A stretch of 64,000 nucleotides of DNA from Bacteroidales bacterium M2 (GCA_001689415.1 LUJM01000007.1:43978-107977), one strand, 5' to 3'; shown: positions 35,404 to 44,747, numbered from the stretch's first letter. Numbers and translations: made by a program. Notes: a model not told the origin generated them from the letters alone.

Positions 35404-36605
35404 TGCTTTTCTACTGGATCGAAGAATGTGTCGGGATGATTCGGATCGAAGATTTCGTTGCAGTACATCACTGTCACGAGGTCTTCGGTATCGGAGAGGT
35501 TGATGATGTTGTGGGTGTAGCCTGGGAGCATGATGACGGACTGTATCTTGTCGCCGCTAACCTCAAAATTTAGCACTTCGTCGGTACCTTCCTTGCGCAT
35601 CTGGATTAGTCCGTGACCTTTAACGACGATGAACTGTTCCCACTTGGTGTTGTGCCAGTGCTGGCCCTTGGTGATGCCGGGCTTGGAGATGTTGATACTC
35701 ACCTGCCCGCACTTGGGAGTGTGGACGAGCTCGGTAAACGAGCCGCGCTGGTCGACGTTCATCTTCAAGTCGAACACTGCCTTTTCCTTCGGCAAATAAG
35801 AAAGATAGGTCGAGAACAAGCGCTTCGCGAAGCTATCGGCAGGAATCTCGGGAATCATCAGCGTCTGCGGCATTTCGGCAAACTGATGCAGCAGGTCGAC
35901 AATCTCGCCAAGAGTTACATGGAATGTTGTCGGAACGGCACAGTAGCGACCGTCCTCTTTGATAACGGTCTCCACGCCGTCGAATTCGCAGTGATGCTCC
36001 TGACCCTGCAGCGCGAGTATCATCTCGTCGACGAGGTCGTCGATATAGAGAAGTTCGAGTTCAACCGACGGGTCGTTGACCTGGATGGGCAGGTCGTTGG
36101 CAATGTTGTTGCAGAATGTCGCAACTGCAGAGTTGTAGTTCGGGCGGCACCATTTGCCGAAAAGGTTCGGGAAGCGGTATACAAGAACCTTAGCGCCGGT
36201 CTCGGTGGCGTAGTCGAAGAATAGTTCCTCGCCTGCCTTTTTGCTCTCGCCGTAGGGGTGTCCGGCGTAACGGCCAATCAGCGTGGCCTGAATCGAACTC
36301 GACAGCATCACCGGACATGTATTGCCGTGCTTCTTGAGTGTGTCAAGCAGGGTCGAGGCAAAGCCGAAGTTGCCTTTGCGGAAGTCCTCGGGGTTCTCGG
36401 GACGGTTGACACCGGCGAGGTTGAAAACGAAGTCGGCCTCGCGGCAGTAGCGGTCGAGTTCCTCGGGAGTAGAATCGATGTCGTACTCAAAGACCTCATC
36501 GATCTCTACCGGGTAATTTTTCGCCTTGCCGTCCTTGATATTATTGAGTTGGGCGCATAGGTTTTTGCCGACAAAACCCTTAGCTCCGGTTACAAGTATC
36601 TTCAT
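35400..36605 (-). CDS. capF: Bifunctional epimerase/reductase CapF (SDR plus cupin)
   Basis: A 401-residue two-domain enzyme. The N-terminal extended SDR domain starts MKILVTGAKGFVGKNLCAQL and has the catalytic region SSSIQATLIGRYAGHPYGES near residue 103. The C-terminal cupin from about 280 to 395 contains the metal-binding HWHNTKWEQFIVVKGHG. In Staphylococcus aureus CapF, the cupin performs C3 epimerisation and the SDR domain reduces the C4 keto group with NADPH, the second step to UDP-L-FucNAc. FnlB is the O-antigen counterpart. Full length, no lesions. It overlaps its neighbours by 4 bases on each side. Confidence 0.92.
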   Translation of the reverse strand: MKILVTGAKGFVGKNLCAQLNNIKDGKAKNYPVEIDEVFEYDIDSTPEELDRYCREADFVFNLAGVNRPENPEDFRKGNFGFASTLLDTLKKHGNTCPVMLSSSIQATLIGRYAGHPYGESKKAGEELFFDYATETGAKVLVYRFPNLFGKWCRPNYNSAVATFCNNIANDLPIQVNDPSVELELLYIDDLVDEMILALQGQEHHCEFDGVETVIKEDGRYCAVPTTFHVTLGEIVDLLHQFAEMPQTLMIPEIPADSFAKRLFSTYLSYLPKEKAVFDLKMNVDQRGSFTELVHTPKCGQVSINISKPGITKGQHWHNTKWEQFIVVKGHGLIQMRKEGTDEVLNFEVSGDKIQSVIMLPGYTHNIINLSDTEDLVTVMYCNEIFDPNHPDTFFDPVEKQ

Positions 36606-36997
36606 AATGTGAGAATATCTTCGGGAGAAATTGGTTCATAAGCACCATCTTTGGCCTCGAATATAACAGTTCCTGATTGAAGCGAGATAATCGTATGCCA
36701 ACGACCTTTTTCTATATTGACACCAACACAATCCGAACCAGCCTCCATTAATACGCGTTCTGTAACATTTCCATTGTTGTCATAGAAAACCTCTTCGGCA
36801 GAACCTCGTAACAATATACACGATTCGGTACTATTTCTATGTCGGTGAATGGGTACTACAGTTCCCGGTTCAATAGCATTAAGCATCCGTTGAGAATTAT
36901 CTTCTGAGGTATTGCGCATATCCATATTTATACGCAACCGGTCTGATTGAGACGCGCGAAGACTCAGATTATCAAGCAAATCCTTGTTAATATTCAT
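36602..36997 (-). CDS. wbuC: WbuC-family cupin metalloprotein
   Basis: A 131-residue single cupin. The start is set at MNINKDLLDNLSLRASQSDR (36997), two bases after the capE stop, because the longer frame would overlap capE. The metal site is formed by PGTVVPIHRHRNSTESCILL with two His and a Glu, and by KGRWHTIISL with a later His. WbuC homologues accompany fnlA-fnlB-fnlC in E. coli O26-type clusters, but their reaction has not been defined. Here it is placed between capE and capF, which supports a role in L-FucNAc synthesis or modification. It overlaps capF by 4 bases. Confidence 0.85.
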   Translation of the reverse strand: MNINKDLLDNLSLRASQSDRLRINMDMRNTSEDNSQRMLNAIEPGTVVPIHRHRNSTESCILLRGSAEEVFYDNNGNVTERVLMEAGSDCVGVNIEKGRWHTIISLQSGTVIFEAKDGAYEPISPEDILTL

Positions 36998-36998
36998 T

Positions 36999-38048
36999 CT
37001 ACTGCACGAAGTTGCCTTCGCCACTAAGCTCGCGTTTGATATATTCCAACGATCCTATTTTTTCAATTGCTTCCTCAAGATTAAGAAGTCGAGTATTATT
37101 CGAATCGAACTCAGTTAATACATTTCTTGTTTCGTCGCCTTCTTTGAAAAACTTATCGTAGTTCAGGCCTCGGTTATCGGCAGGAACTCGATAGAAGTTA
37201 CCCATATCCTCAGCCTTAGCACATTCTTCGTTAGTGAGCAGCGTCTCGTACATCTTCTCGCCATGACGGATACCGATAACCTTGATGTCTTCTTTTTTAC
37301 CGCCAAAGAGCTCACAAACGGCCTCGGCCTGTGTACCGATTGTACAAGCAGGTGCTTTCTGTACGAGGATGTCGCCGTTCTGACCATGTTCGAATGCGAA
37401 AAGTACAAGGTCGACGGCCTCGTCAAGACTCATGATAAAGCGCGTCATCGAAGGCTCGGTCAATGTGATAGGATTGCCGTTACGTATCTGCTCGATCCAC
37501 AAGGGAATCACTGAACCGCGAGAACACATCACGTTGCCGTAACGTGTGCAGCAGATTTTTGTATTGCCTGAAAAACGACTTTTTGCAACGGCAACTTTTT
37601 CCTCGATCGCCTTGGTTATACCCATAGCATTTATAGGATAAGCTGCTTTGTCGGTTGACAAGCAGATTACTGCCTTTACTTTTGCTTCGATTGCTGCAGT
37701 CAGTACGTTATCTGTACCAATTACATTGGTTTTGACAGCTTCAAGAGGGAAGAATTCACACGACGGCACTTGTTTGAGCGCTGCTGCATGGAAAATATAG
37801 TCCACACCAGGCATTACACTACGGCAGCTTTCAAGAGAACGAACATCCCCAATGAAAAACTTAATTTTATGCGCCACTTCCGGATAGCGCACCTGGTACT
37901 CATGGCGCATATCGTCCTGCTTCTTCTCATCGCGCGAGAAAATACGAATTTCCTTGATATCGGTATTTAAAAAGCGGCGCAATACCGCATTACCGAACGA
38001 ACCTGTACCTCCTGTGATAAGGAGGGTTTTGTCTTTAAAGATTGACAT
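36999..38048 (-). CDS. capE: UDP-GlcNAc 4,6-dehydratase/5-epimerase CapE (FnlA)
   Basis: First enzyme of UDP-L-FucNAc synthesis, 349 residues. It removes water from UDP-GlcNAc and inverts C5, giving a 4-keto-6-deoxy sugar. TGGTGSFGNAVLRRF at residues 12-26 binds NADP, and CLSTDKAAYPINAMGITKAI near 127-146 holds the catalytic Lys. The usual Tyr of the Y-x-x-x-K motif is replaced by Met (M-G-I-T-K), a known feature of the CapE/FnlA branch and not a defect. It is the first of four linked genes for L-FucNAc, with 156 bases separating it from the upstream epimerase gene. Confidence 0.93.
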   Translation of the reverse strand: MSIFKDKTLLITGGTGSFGNAVLRRFLNTDIKEIRIFSRDEKKQDDMRHEYQVRYPEVAHKIKFFIGDVRSLESCRSVMPGVDYIFHAAALKQVPSCEFFPLEAVKTNVIGTDNVLTAAIEAKVKAVICLSTDKAAYPINAMGITKAIEEKVAVAKSRFSGNTKICCTRYGNVMCSRGSVIPLWIEQIRNGNPITLTEPSMTRFIMSLDEAVDLVLFAFEHGQNGDILVQKAPACTIGTQAEAVCELFGGKKEDIKVIGIRHGEKMYETLLTNEECAKAEDMGNFYRVPADNRGLNYDKFFKEGDETRNVLTEFDSNNTRLLNLEEAIEKIGSLEYIKRELSGEGNFVQ

Positions 38049-38204
38049 ATGCTAATTTATTTTTATTTTGAAAGAATAACACTGAAAGAATTTCGCATAC
38101 ATAATGGAGTCGATCTCAACTTAATTATTAGCGAATCTTATCATACAATGTGTGAGCTAATAATATTCATTCAGTTTTAACCCATTACTCTCATCATCTT
38201 TGAG

Positions 38205-39266
38205 TTAAACATTATAAAACTCCTTATACCATTTAGCAAATTTACGTAGCCCTTCTCGAAGCGATGTGCTTGGCCTGAACCCGAAATCGCGTTCAAGAGC
38301 TGCTGTATCTGCATAAGTGACGGGGACATCGCCGGGCTGCATGGGAACAAGTTCCTTGTGTGCTTCAAAGTCATAATCAGCTGGAAGTACACCGGCTGCA
38401 ACAAGTTCTTCCTGAAGGATATTCACGAAATCAAGTAAGTTCTCAGGATTACTATTGCCAATATTGTAAACCGCATATGGCGGTATTGGTAAACCATCCT
38501 CTCCTGTTTCGCGCTTAGGTGCGCTGTTCATTACACGGATGACACCTTCCACGATATCATCGACATAAGTGAAGTCTCGCTTACAATTGCCGTAGTTGAA
38601 GATCTTGATGCTCTCGCCATTGATGAGTTTGTTAGTAAAGCCAAAGTAGGCCATATCAGGACGTCCTGCAGGGCCATAAACTGTGAAGAAGCGTAAGCCT
38701 GTTGAAGGTATATTGTAAAGCTTTGAATAGGCATGCGCCATTAGTTCATTGCTCTTTTTTGTTGCTGCATAAAGCGACACCGGATTGTCTACTTTGTCGT
38801 CTGTGCTGTATGGCACTTTTTTGTTTGACCCATAAACGGAAGAGCTTGAGGCATATACCAGGTGCTTCACTCCGTCCGCACCATTATCGTAGCTGTGACG
38901 GCATGCTTCAAGGATATTGTAGAATCCGATCAGATTTGATTCTATGTAGGCATTGGGATTTGTAATCGAATAACGCACTCCGGCTTGCGCTGCAAGATTT
39001 ACTACAACTTCAGGCTCGAAGTCCGAAAAAATTCTCTCTATGAGCGGTTTGTCCGCGATGTTTCCTTTAATGAAGGTCCATTTGCTGTCGGAGTGCTCAG
39101 CCGCCTCCTTAGCAATTTCACTCAGACGGAATTCTTTGATGGTGGGGTCGTAGTAGTCATTGACACTGTCTATGCCTACAATCTCAACACTTTTCTCTCG
39201 CTTGAGCAACTGTATTACAAGATTTGCGCCGATGAATCCGGCTGCGCCTGTTACGAGTACTTTCAT
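38205..39266 (-). CDS. UDP-glucuronate 4-epimerase (CapI-like)
   Basis: A 353-residue extended SDR enzyme that interconverts UDP-glucuronic and UDP-galacturonic acid using bound NAD. TGAAGFIGANLVIQL at residues 6-20 binds NAD. SSSSVYG near 141 and YAATKKSNELM near 165 supply the Ser, Tyr and Lys of the active site. The RFFTVYGPAGRPDMAYFGFT segment is typical of the CapI/GlcA-epimerase branch and differs from GalE. It is 3 bases after a UDP-glucose dehydrogenase gene, which makes the UDP-GlcA it needs. The pair therefore indicates galacturonic (or glucuronic) acid in the locus B polymer. Confidence 0.9.
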   Translation of the reverse strand: MKVLVTGAAGFIGANLVIQLLKREKSVEIVGIDSVNDYYDPTIKEFRLSEIAKEAAEHSDSKWTFIKGNIADKPLIERIFSDFEPEVVVNLAAQAGVRYSITNPNAYIESNLIGFYNILEACRHSYDNGADGVKHLVYASSSSVYGSNKKVPYSTDDKVDNPVSLYAATKKSNELMAHAYSKLYNIPSTGLRFFTVYGPAGRPDMAYFGFTNKLINGESIKIFNYGNCKRDFTYVDDIVEGVIRVMNSAPKRETGEDGLPIPPYAVYNIGNSNPENLLDFVNILQEELVAAGVLPADYDFEAHKELVPMQPGDVPVTYADTAALERDFGFRPSTSLREGLRKFAKWYKEFYNV

Positions 39267-39269
39267 TGT

Positions 39270-40583
39270 TTAGTCACGTTTGAAAATATCACGAGTATAA
39301 ACTTTCTCAACCACGTCATCGAGACATGCATCATAGCGGTTGGCTACTATCGCATCTGACAAGGCCTTGAATCTAACGATATCGTTGACCACTTCGCTGC
39401 CGAAGAACGTCGAACCGTCTTCGAGCGTTGGTTCATATATGATTACCTTTGCGCCCTTGGCCTTGATACGCTTCATTACTCCTTGAATCGATGACTGGCG
39501 GAAATTGTCTGAATTGGATTTCATAGTCAGGCGGTAAACCCCGACAACTATTTCCTTCTCCTTATCCGAGTTCCACTGGCTGGATGCCGTATAGTACCCC
39601 GCCATGTTTAGCACCTGATCGGCAATAAAATCCTTACGGGTGCGGTTGCTCTCTACGATTGCTGTCATCATCTGCTGTGGCACGTCGGCATAGTTGGCAA
39701 GCAACTGCTTGGTATCTTTAGGAAGGCAGTAACCACCGTAACCGAACGAGGGGTTGTTGTAATGTGACCCGATACGTGGATCAAGGCCAACGCCCTCTAT
39801 AATCGCCTTTGAATCAAGGCCCTTTACCTCGGCATAAGTATCAAGCTCATTGAAGTAGCTCACTCGCAATGCTAGGTACGTATTGGCAAACAGTTTAACA
39901 GCCTCGGCCTCCTTCATACCCATATACAAGGTATCGATATCCGGCTTGAGAGCACCTTGCTGAAGTAAACCTACGAAAACACGTGCAGATTCTCCGATAC
40001 ATTTGATATCGGTAACAGCCTCAATTGCAGCGTTTTCTTCTGCAAACTCAGGCCTGTCTATGATTTTGGGTATGCCCGCAATGATACGCGAGGGATAGAG
40101 ATTATCGTACAACGCCTTGCTCTCGCGCAGGAACTCCGGGAAGAACAACAGATTGAACTGCTTGACACCCTTGGCTGCATACTTTACATACAGATTGCGA
40201 CAATAACCAACAGGGATTGTCGACTTGATAACCATTACAGCCTCGGGATTGACACTCAATACAAGATCAATCACGTCCTCGATGCAATGGGTATCGAAAT
40301 AATTCCTTACAGGGTCGTAATTGGTCGGAGCTGCTATGACTACGAAATCAGCATCCTTATAAGCTGCAGCGCCGTCAAGTGTTGCAGTTAAATCGAGCTC
40401 TTTCTCAGCAAGATACTTCTCGATATACTCATCCTGAATCGGCGACTTGCGGTTGTTTATCAAATCAACCTTTTCTGGAATCACATCTACAGCTGTCACA
40501 TGATTATGCTGGGCAAGAAGTGTTGCAATACTAAGTCCGACGTAACCGGTTCCGGCTACGGCTATGTTGTAATTGGTTTTCAT
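39270..40583 (-). CDS. ugd: UDP-glucose 6-dehydrogenase
   Basis: Oxidises UDP-glucose to UDP-glucuronate with two NAD. The start is taken at MKTNYNIAVAGTGYVGLSIA (40583), giving 437 residues; a frame 10 codons longer has no support. The NAD motif is GTGYVG, and the catalytic Cys is about residue 286 in GFGYGGYCLPKDTKQL. The GGYCLPKD version is that of HasB-type dehydrogenases. It is the first biosynthetic gene after upxY and feeds the 4-epimerase downstream. Its GC content is higher than the middle of the locus. Confidence 0.93.
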   Translation of the reverse strand: MKTNYNIAVAGTGYVGLSIATLLAQHNHVTAVDVIPEKVDLINNRKSPIQDEYIEKYLAEKELDLTATLDGAAAYKDADFVVIAAPTNYDPVRNYFDTHCIEDVIDLVLSVNPEAVMVIKSTIPVGYCRNLYVKYAAKGVKQFNLLFFPEFLRESKALYDNLYPSRIIAGIPKIIDRPEFAEENAAIEAVTDIKCIGESARVFVGLLQQGALKPDIDTLYMGMKEAEAVKLFANTYLALRVSYFNELDTYAEVKGLDSKAIIEGVGLDPRIGSHYNNPSFGYGGYCLPKDTKQLLANYADVPQQMMTAIVESNRTRKDFIADQVLNMAGYYTASSQWNSDKEKEIVVGVYRLTMKSNSDNFRQSSIQGVMKRIKAKGAKVIIYEPTLEDGSTFFGSEVVNDIVRFKALSDAIVANRYDACLDDVVEKVYTRDIFKRD

Positions 40584-40698
40584 CTTAAATATATGGTTAC
40601 ACTCGCTTCTCAAAACCCTAAATCATGAGATAGCGGTATGAAGTTTTTGACGGTATCTTCGGTAGAGAGAGCGCATCCGTGCACTCTTAAAATAAATA

Positions 40699-41241
40699 TC
40701 ACTCTATCCTTTCCAGCAAATCGGGGTGGATGAAGGGGAGCATGACCATGCAGATGCCTTCGATTTTGACTATCACATGCTTGTTTTTACGAACGCGCTG
40801 CACATAGCCTTCCATGCCTTGGTAGGGGCCGCCGGTGACCCTTACATGCTCGTTTTCCTTGAAATTCCGGTTGTTGTATATTTCGCAACCGCTTGTGTCG
40901 GCCGACGTTGTCAGTCTCAACAAGTCGATTGATCTCGCGGGTATCACTTGGATTTTATTGTCGGTCGGATAGCGGTAAATCCAGAATCGTATCGAACGCT
41001 CCGGGTTGCGGCGGCCGGCATCCTCGAGGGCAAGCGCATTGTCGCGGCTTGTGCGGATAAAAAGCACATGCGGTATCACCGCTTTCACCCGCTTACTGTT
41101 ATCCGGCCTCAATACCACTTCCTTTGGGAAAAAAACATCGTCGCAGAGCTCCCGTAGGACCTCTTCGGCTCTGAAATCCTGGCGCGTCCGTATGGCGAAC
41201 CATTCCGATTGTTGGGTGAGTTCTAATGGCTTGTCATTCAT
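40699..41241 (-). CDS. upxY: UpxY-family transcription antiterminator of locus B
   Basis: A 180-residue NusG paralogue with an NGN-like N-terminal domain (WFAIRTRQDFRAEE near residue 14, VIPHVLFIRT near 55) and a C-terminal KOW domain (ENEHVRVTGGPYQGMEGYV). It should allow RNA polymerase to read the long locus B operon without premature termination. It is a close paralogue of the locus A protein at 8367-8909; differences cluster at residues 28-52 and 95-118, in the NGN domain, where locus specificity would be set. The last 50 residues are almost unchanged. It is first in the operon and is not followed by a upxZ. Confidence 0.93.
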   Translation of the reverse strand: MNDKPLELTQQSEWFAIRTRQDFRAEEVLRELCDDVFFPKEVVLRPDNSKRVKAVIPHVLFIRTSRDNALALEDAGRRNPERSIRFWIYRYPTDNKIQVIPARSIDLLRLTTSADTSGCEIYNNRNFKENEHVRVTGGPYQGMEGYVQRVRKNKHVIVKIEGICMVMLPFIHPDLLERIE

Positions 41242-41299
41242 TTCAGACTACATATCATATTACATAGCAATAGGTTAGCACCATTGCCATGCACTATTA

Positions 41300-41373
41300 A
41301 CAACCGTCCGCTTACATTCGCTTCGGATCTCAGGGATGAGCCTATACAGGAGCTTTCCAAGTGGTTGTATTGC
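41300..41373 (-). promoter_or_regulatory. Conserved upxY 5' leader element, copy B
   Basis: A 74-base block matching 8971-9044 in length and at all but 6 positions. The transcript ends can pair (ACAACC with GGTTGT). It starts 59 bases upstream of the upxY ATG and lies between promoter and gene, so it is transcribed. It is a likely antitermination or attenuation signal. Confidence 0.7.
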
Positions 41374-41407
41374 AAAGTATTTGTAATACGTTTCTAAACA
41401 CTTTAAA

Positions 41408-41427
41408 ATATCTCTTCGTAAGAGATA
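41408..41427. repeat. Single recombination-like site upstream of locus B upxY
   Basis: Bases 41409-41427, TATCTCTTCGTAAGAGATA, form a perfect palindrome around a central CGT. They share TCTCTT, GTAAGAGATA and position with the inverted repeats at 9080-9098 and 9263-9281. The distance to the leader (34 bases) equals that at locus A (35 bases). No good second copy was found nearby. Confidence 0.65.
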
Positions 41428-41441
41428 CTAAAATGTACGCG

Positions 41442-41476
41442 CAAAATTACTAATTTTTTCTGAAAACACGACTATC
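41442..41476 (-). promoter_or_regulatory. Locus B capsule promoter (ON orientation)
   Basis: Read leftwards, the block begins GATAGT (41476-41471) and ends in the -7 box TAATTTTG (41449-41442). It matches the promoter inside the locus A invertible segment (9217-9251) without gaps at 29 of 35 positions, but here it faces upxY. Transcription should start about 7 bases past the -7 box and cross the site at 41408-41427 and the leader. Confidence 0.7.
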
Positions 41477-41523
41477 TTATCAAAAAATTTTACCTACCGC
41501 ACTCTACCCTTCGAAAGATAAGG

Positions 41524-41568
41524 GCAAAAAAAAGTCCTGTGCCGATGATGTTTCTATCAGCACAGGAC
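41524..41568 (-). terminator. Intrinsic terminator of GH2 gene
   Basis: GTCCTGTGC (41534-41542) pairs perfectly with GCACAGGAC (41560-41568). On the leftward strand the stem is followed by a run of eight T. It ends the GH2 transcript and shields the locus B promoter from read-through. Confidence 0.88.
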
Positions 41569-41597
41569 CTAAAAAACTACTGCCTCAGGGCTTTCCG

Positions 41598-44500
41598 TCA
41601 GGGAATCACCGGCTCAAGCATAAACGTATACGAATACTTCTTTCCGTCAAGTCGGTAAGGCTTGTGCGGTGCCCTACCCCACGAATCATCACCTCCGAGC
41701 CCCCTTTGGGCAAGATCGATGTTGAAATACACATTATCCCTATCGCGGAGTACATCGCTGTTGTGCATCTGCCGCTTGTTCATGCCCGGGTCAAGAATAT
41801 CTGCTGTCACATCGAGGGCACTTACATTCAATGGCAGCGCTCCGTATACCCTCAGTCCCAAGCCCTTATCATTAGTAAGCCTTGCCCAGCGGACGTCGGT
41901 CTTATTACCACTCTCCTGCGGTCGGATATAGGGATAATATTGATCGGCAACCTTGCCATTCCATATGCCCATAAACGATGCCGTATTCCTGTCGCTATAA
42001 TTTTCCCATGGGCCGCGGCCATACCACGTAAAGTTTTCAAACTCCTTACCCATAGGCAACTGCATACCATAGCGCATCAGTTCGGGAGTATCGTCACCGC
42101 CTTGCAGGGCACTCGTCACCGCCAACTTGCCATCAGGATATATAGTGTACGAAATCGAATAATCCGACGCAACCTCTGGCAGACGATACTTAGCAACTAC
42201 ATTATACAACACTCCATCCTTATCGCAACGCACCGAAACCACTCGGCGGTTGTCGGCTGCATTTCGCCACGCATTCAGTCGGCGATGAGCATTGTTTCCC
42301 CAGTCATTATCTGTCGGAGCTCGCCAAAATGAAGGCGTAAGTATCTTCCCTGCGCTCAACAATCGCTTACCCTTCACCGAATAATCCTCAAGATTTCCAT
42401 TATTCTTGTTGATGCGGACAACAACGCCGTTAGCACATTCGAAAATCCAGCGCTTGGCATCCTCTCGCATTTTCAAATCCGACGATATTGCCGACGGCAG
42501 CTCGAATCGCTCGCGACTTGCGAGGGCAAATTGCTCGCGTGCCACTTCATGACCCTTAGGCACTATTTCGTCGCCATTTTTCGTATAAGCGTATACCGAA
42601 AGATAATACTCATTACCGTCATTAAGATTCATCACAGGAATATTCGCTTTTACCTTTTTAGTCGTCCCTGCCGGAGTCACTACTGCAAAATCCTCAGCTG
42701 CAATTCGTTCACCATTTTTCAGCAGTTCCCAGCGAAAACCATACTCACTCAGATTACGATAATGAAAATGATTCTCTACAGCAAACGCCCCATTCTTCAA
42801 ATCTACCGGCGCAAATCGAATATCCTGATACACCTTCTTCACTTCCATAAGACCCGGGTGAGCGGTACGGTCGGGATTAACCAAACCGTTGATACAGAAG
42901 TTCTCATCATGCGTATAATTATACGCGCCGAAATCTCCGCCATAAGCCCAGTATGGGTCGCCGTTTTCATCCTTGGTCAATATGCCCTGGTCAACCCAAT
43001 CCCATATGAAACCGCCCTGCATATGCTTCGACGAGCGAATTATATCGAAGTACTCCTGAAAGTTACCCGAACTGTTACCCATTGCATGAGCATACTCGCA
43101 CATGATATATGGTTTGATATTCGTAGTGCTCTCGGCATACTTTTTCATATTCTCCACACTCGGATACATCGGACACATGATATCGGTATACTCACCGTTG
43201 CCAAACTGCTCATACTGAACCGGTCGGCTGTCATCGCGCCCCTTTATCCACTTGTAAGCCTCTTTGAAATTATCGCCGTTGCCGCTCTCATTTCCAAGAC
43301 TCCATACAATCACGCTCGGATGATTCTTGTCGCGCTCTACAAGTGCATACTCCCTGTCGAGTATACTCTCGCGCCACTCCGGCAGGTTGCCCGGGTGAAT
43401 GTCGCGGTTACTGCTCCACACGCCGTATCCGTGTATCTCAATATTAGCCTCATCAACAACGTAGATGCCATATTCATCGCAAAGATCATACCACAGCGGC
43501 GGCTGGGGATAGTGGCTCGTACGCACAGCGTTGATATTATGCTGTTTCATCATGCGGATATCCGACATCATTGTCTCGCGGTCTATAGCGTGCCCTTTTG
43601 TCTGATGATGTTCGTGCAGGTTCACACCATGCACCTCTATCGCTTTGCCGTTGACAAGCAACTGATTATCCTTAATCTCAACCTTACGAAAACCGATTCG
43701 CGCCGAAGTCGATTCTATCACCTTGTTGTCTTTCGACAAAGTAATCGCAAGCGTATAGAGGTACGGAGTTTCGCCACTCCACTTATTCACATTCTTGATA
43801 GTGGCAGTAAACTTATCCGACAGCTTCGAATCCGCTCCGAGGCTCACATTTCGCCCTGCTTTGTAGACAGTCTTGCCCTTGGCATCAAGAAGCACCACAT
43901 CAAGTCGGTTACGAGAATCATCCGATGCGAAGTTCTGCAAATCGACATCGAGTTTCAACACGCCGTTTTTATAGCCCTTGTCAAGATCAGCCTTTGCAAA
44001 AAAATCTGCGATGCGCTGCTCGCCTGTCGAGTACAGGTACACATCGCGCTCAAGTCCCGATAATCGCCAAAAATCCTGATCCTCGAGGTACGACCCGTCA
44101 GTCCAGCGGTAAACCTCGCATGCAAGCTCATTGCTGCCCGGCTTTACGAAATCCGTAATGTCGAACTCCGACGGATTTTTCGTACCCTGCACATAACCGA
44201 CCTTTCGACCGTTGACCCACACATACATACCGGCAGTACTGCCGTCGAAATGCAGAAAAACATGGCGGTCCTTCCAATCCTCAGGAATTGAAAACGAGCG
44301 TTTGTATGAGCCTACAGGATTATCGTCATGACCAACAAAAGGCTGGTTACGAGGAAAAACATACGTGACATTAGTATAAATCGGCTTGCCGTAGCCCTGC
44401 ATCTCCCAGTTGCCGGGCACGTCAATCTCATCCCATAAATCAGTCGAATATCCGTTTTCATAGAATTCAACAGGTCGGTCTGCAGGCTTAGGCGAGTATT

Positions 44501-44711
44501 TGAATTTCCACTTGCCGTTGAGCGACATAAAATATGGCGATTCAGCCCGGTTGCCGTTTATGGCTTCCTGAGTAGATTGATAAGGATAAGCCGTAGCCCT
44601 CGGGGCAAGTCTACCCTCGGCAAAGACCTGTGGATTCTCCCAGTCAGGCGATGCTGCCGACACAAACAATGCACTAATGGCAGCGACAGCGCTACATAAT
44701 AGATATTTCAT
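41598..44711 (-). CDS. Glycoside hydrolase family 2, LacZ-like beta-galactosidase
   Basis: A 1037-residue secreted enzyme (signal peptide MKYLLCSAVAAISALFVSAA) with the five-domain LacZ layout: sugar-binding domain, Ig-like domain, TIM barrel, Ig-like domain and a C-terminal beta-sandwich. The acid/base Glu is residue 475 in WSLGNESGNG, and the nucleophile Glu is residue 539 in CEYAHAMGNSSG; both match E. coli LacZ closely. It should release terminal beta-galactose in the periplasm. It has its own promoter region and terminator and is separated from the MFS gene by another terminator, so it may not be co-regulated with the lyase genes upstream. Confidence 0.94.
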   Translation of the reverse strand: MKYLLCSAVAAISALFVSAASPDWENPQVFAEGRLAPRATAYPYQSTQEAINGNRAESPYFMSLNGKWKFKYSPKPADRPVEFYENGYSTDLWDEIDVPGNWEMQGYGKPIYTNVTYVFPRNQPFVGHDDNPVGSYKRSFSIPEDWKDRHVFLHFDGSTAGMYVWVNGRKVGYVQGTKNPSEFDITDFVKPGSNELACEVYRWTDGSYLEDQDFWRLSGLERDVYLYSTGEQRIADFFAKADLDKGYKNGVLKLDVDLQNFASDDSRNRLDVVLLDAKGKTVYKAGRNVSLGADSKLSDKFTATIKNVNKWSGETPYLYTLAITLSKDNKVIESTSARIGFRKVEIKDNQLLVNGKAIEVHGVNLHEHHQTKGHAIDRETMMSDIRMMKQHNINAVRTSHYPQPPLWYDLCDEYGIYVVDEANIEIHGYGVWSSNRDIHPGNLPEWRESILDREYALVERDKNHPSVIVWSLGNESGNGDNFKEAYKWIKGRDDSRPVQYEQFGNGEYTDIMCPMYPSVENMKKYAESTTNIKPYIMCEYAHAMGNSSGNFQEYFDIIRSSKHMQGGFIWDWVDQGILTKDENGDPYWAYGGDFGAYNYTHDENFCINGLVNPDRTAHPGLMEVKKVYQDIRFAPVDLKNGAFAVENHFHYRNLSEYGFRWELLKNGERIAAEDFAVVTPAGTTKKVKANIPVMNLNDGNEYYLSVYAYTKNGDEIVPKGHEVAREQFALASRERFELPSAISSDLKMREDAKRWIFECANGVVVRINKNNGNLEDYSVKGKRLLSAGKILTPSFWRAPTDNDWGNNAHRRLNAWRNAADNRRVVSVRCDKDGVLYNVVAKYRLPEVASDYSISYTIYPDGKLAVTSALQGGDDTPELMRYGMQLPMGKEFENFTWYGRGPWENYSDRNTASFMGIWNGKVADQYYPYIRPQESGNKTDVRWARLTNDKGLGLRVYGALPLNVSALDVTADILDPGMNKRQMHNSDVLRDRDNVYFNIDLAQRGLGGDDSWGRAPHKPYRLDGKKYSYTFMLEPVIP

Positions 44712-44747
44712 GGTATGTATTGTGATTGATTATCAATTTAGTTTTTG

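Noticed and set aside
41504..41522. Possible degenerate second recombination site for locus B
   Set aside because: Only about 11 of 19 positions agree with the site at 41409-41427 and the dyad symmetry is lost; this is near what AT-rich sequence gives by chance.
42531..44063. Rightward open frame of 510 codons
   Set aside because: Antisense to the GH2 gene, whose catalytic motifs fix the true strand and frame.
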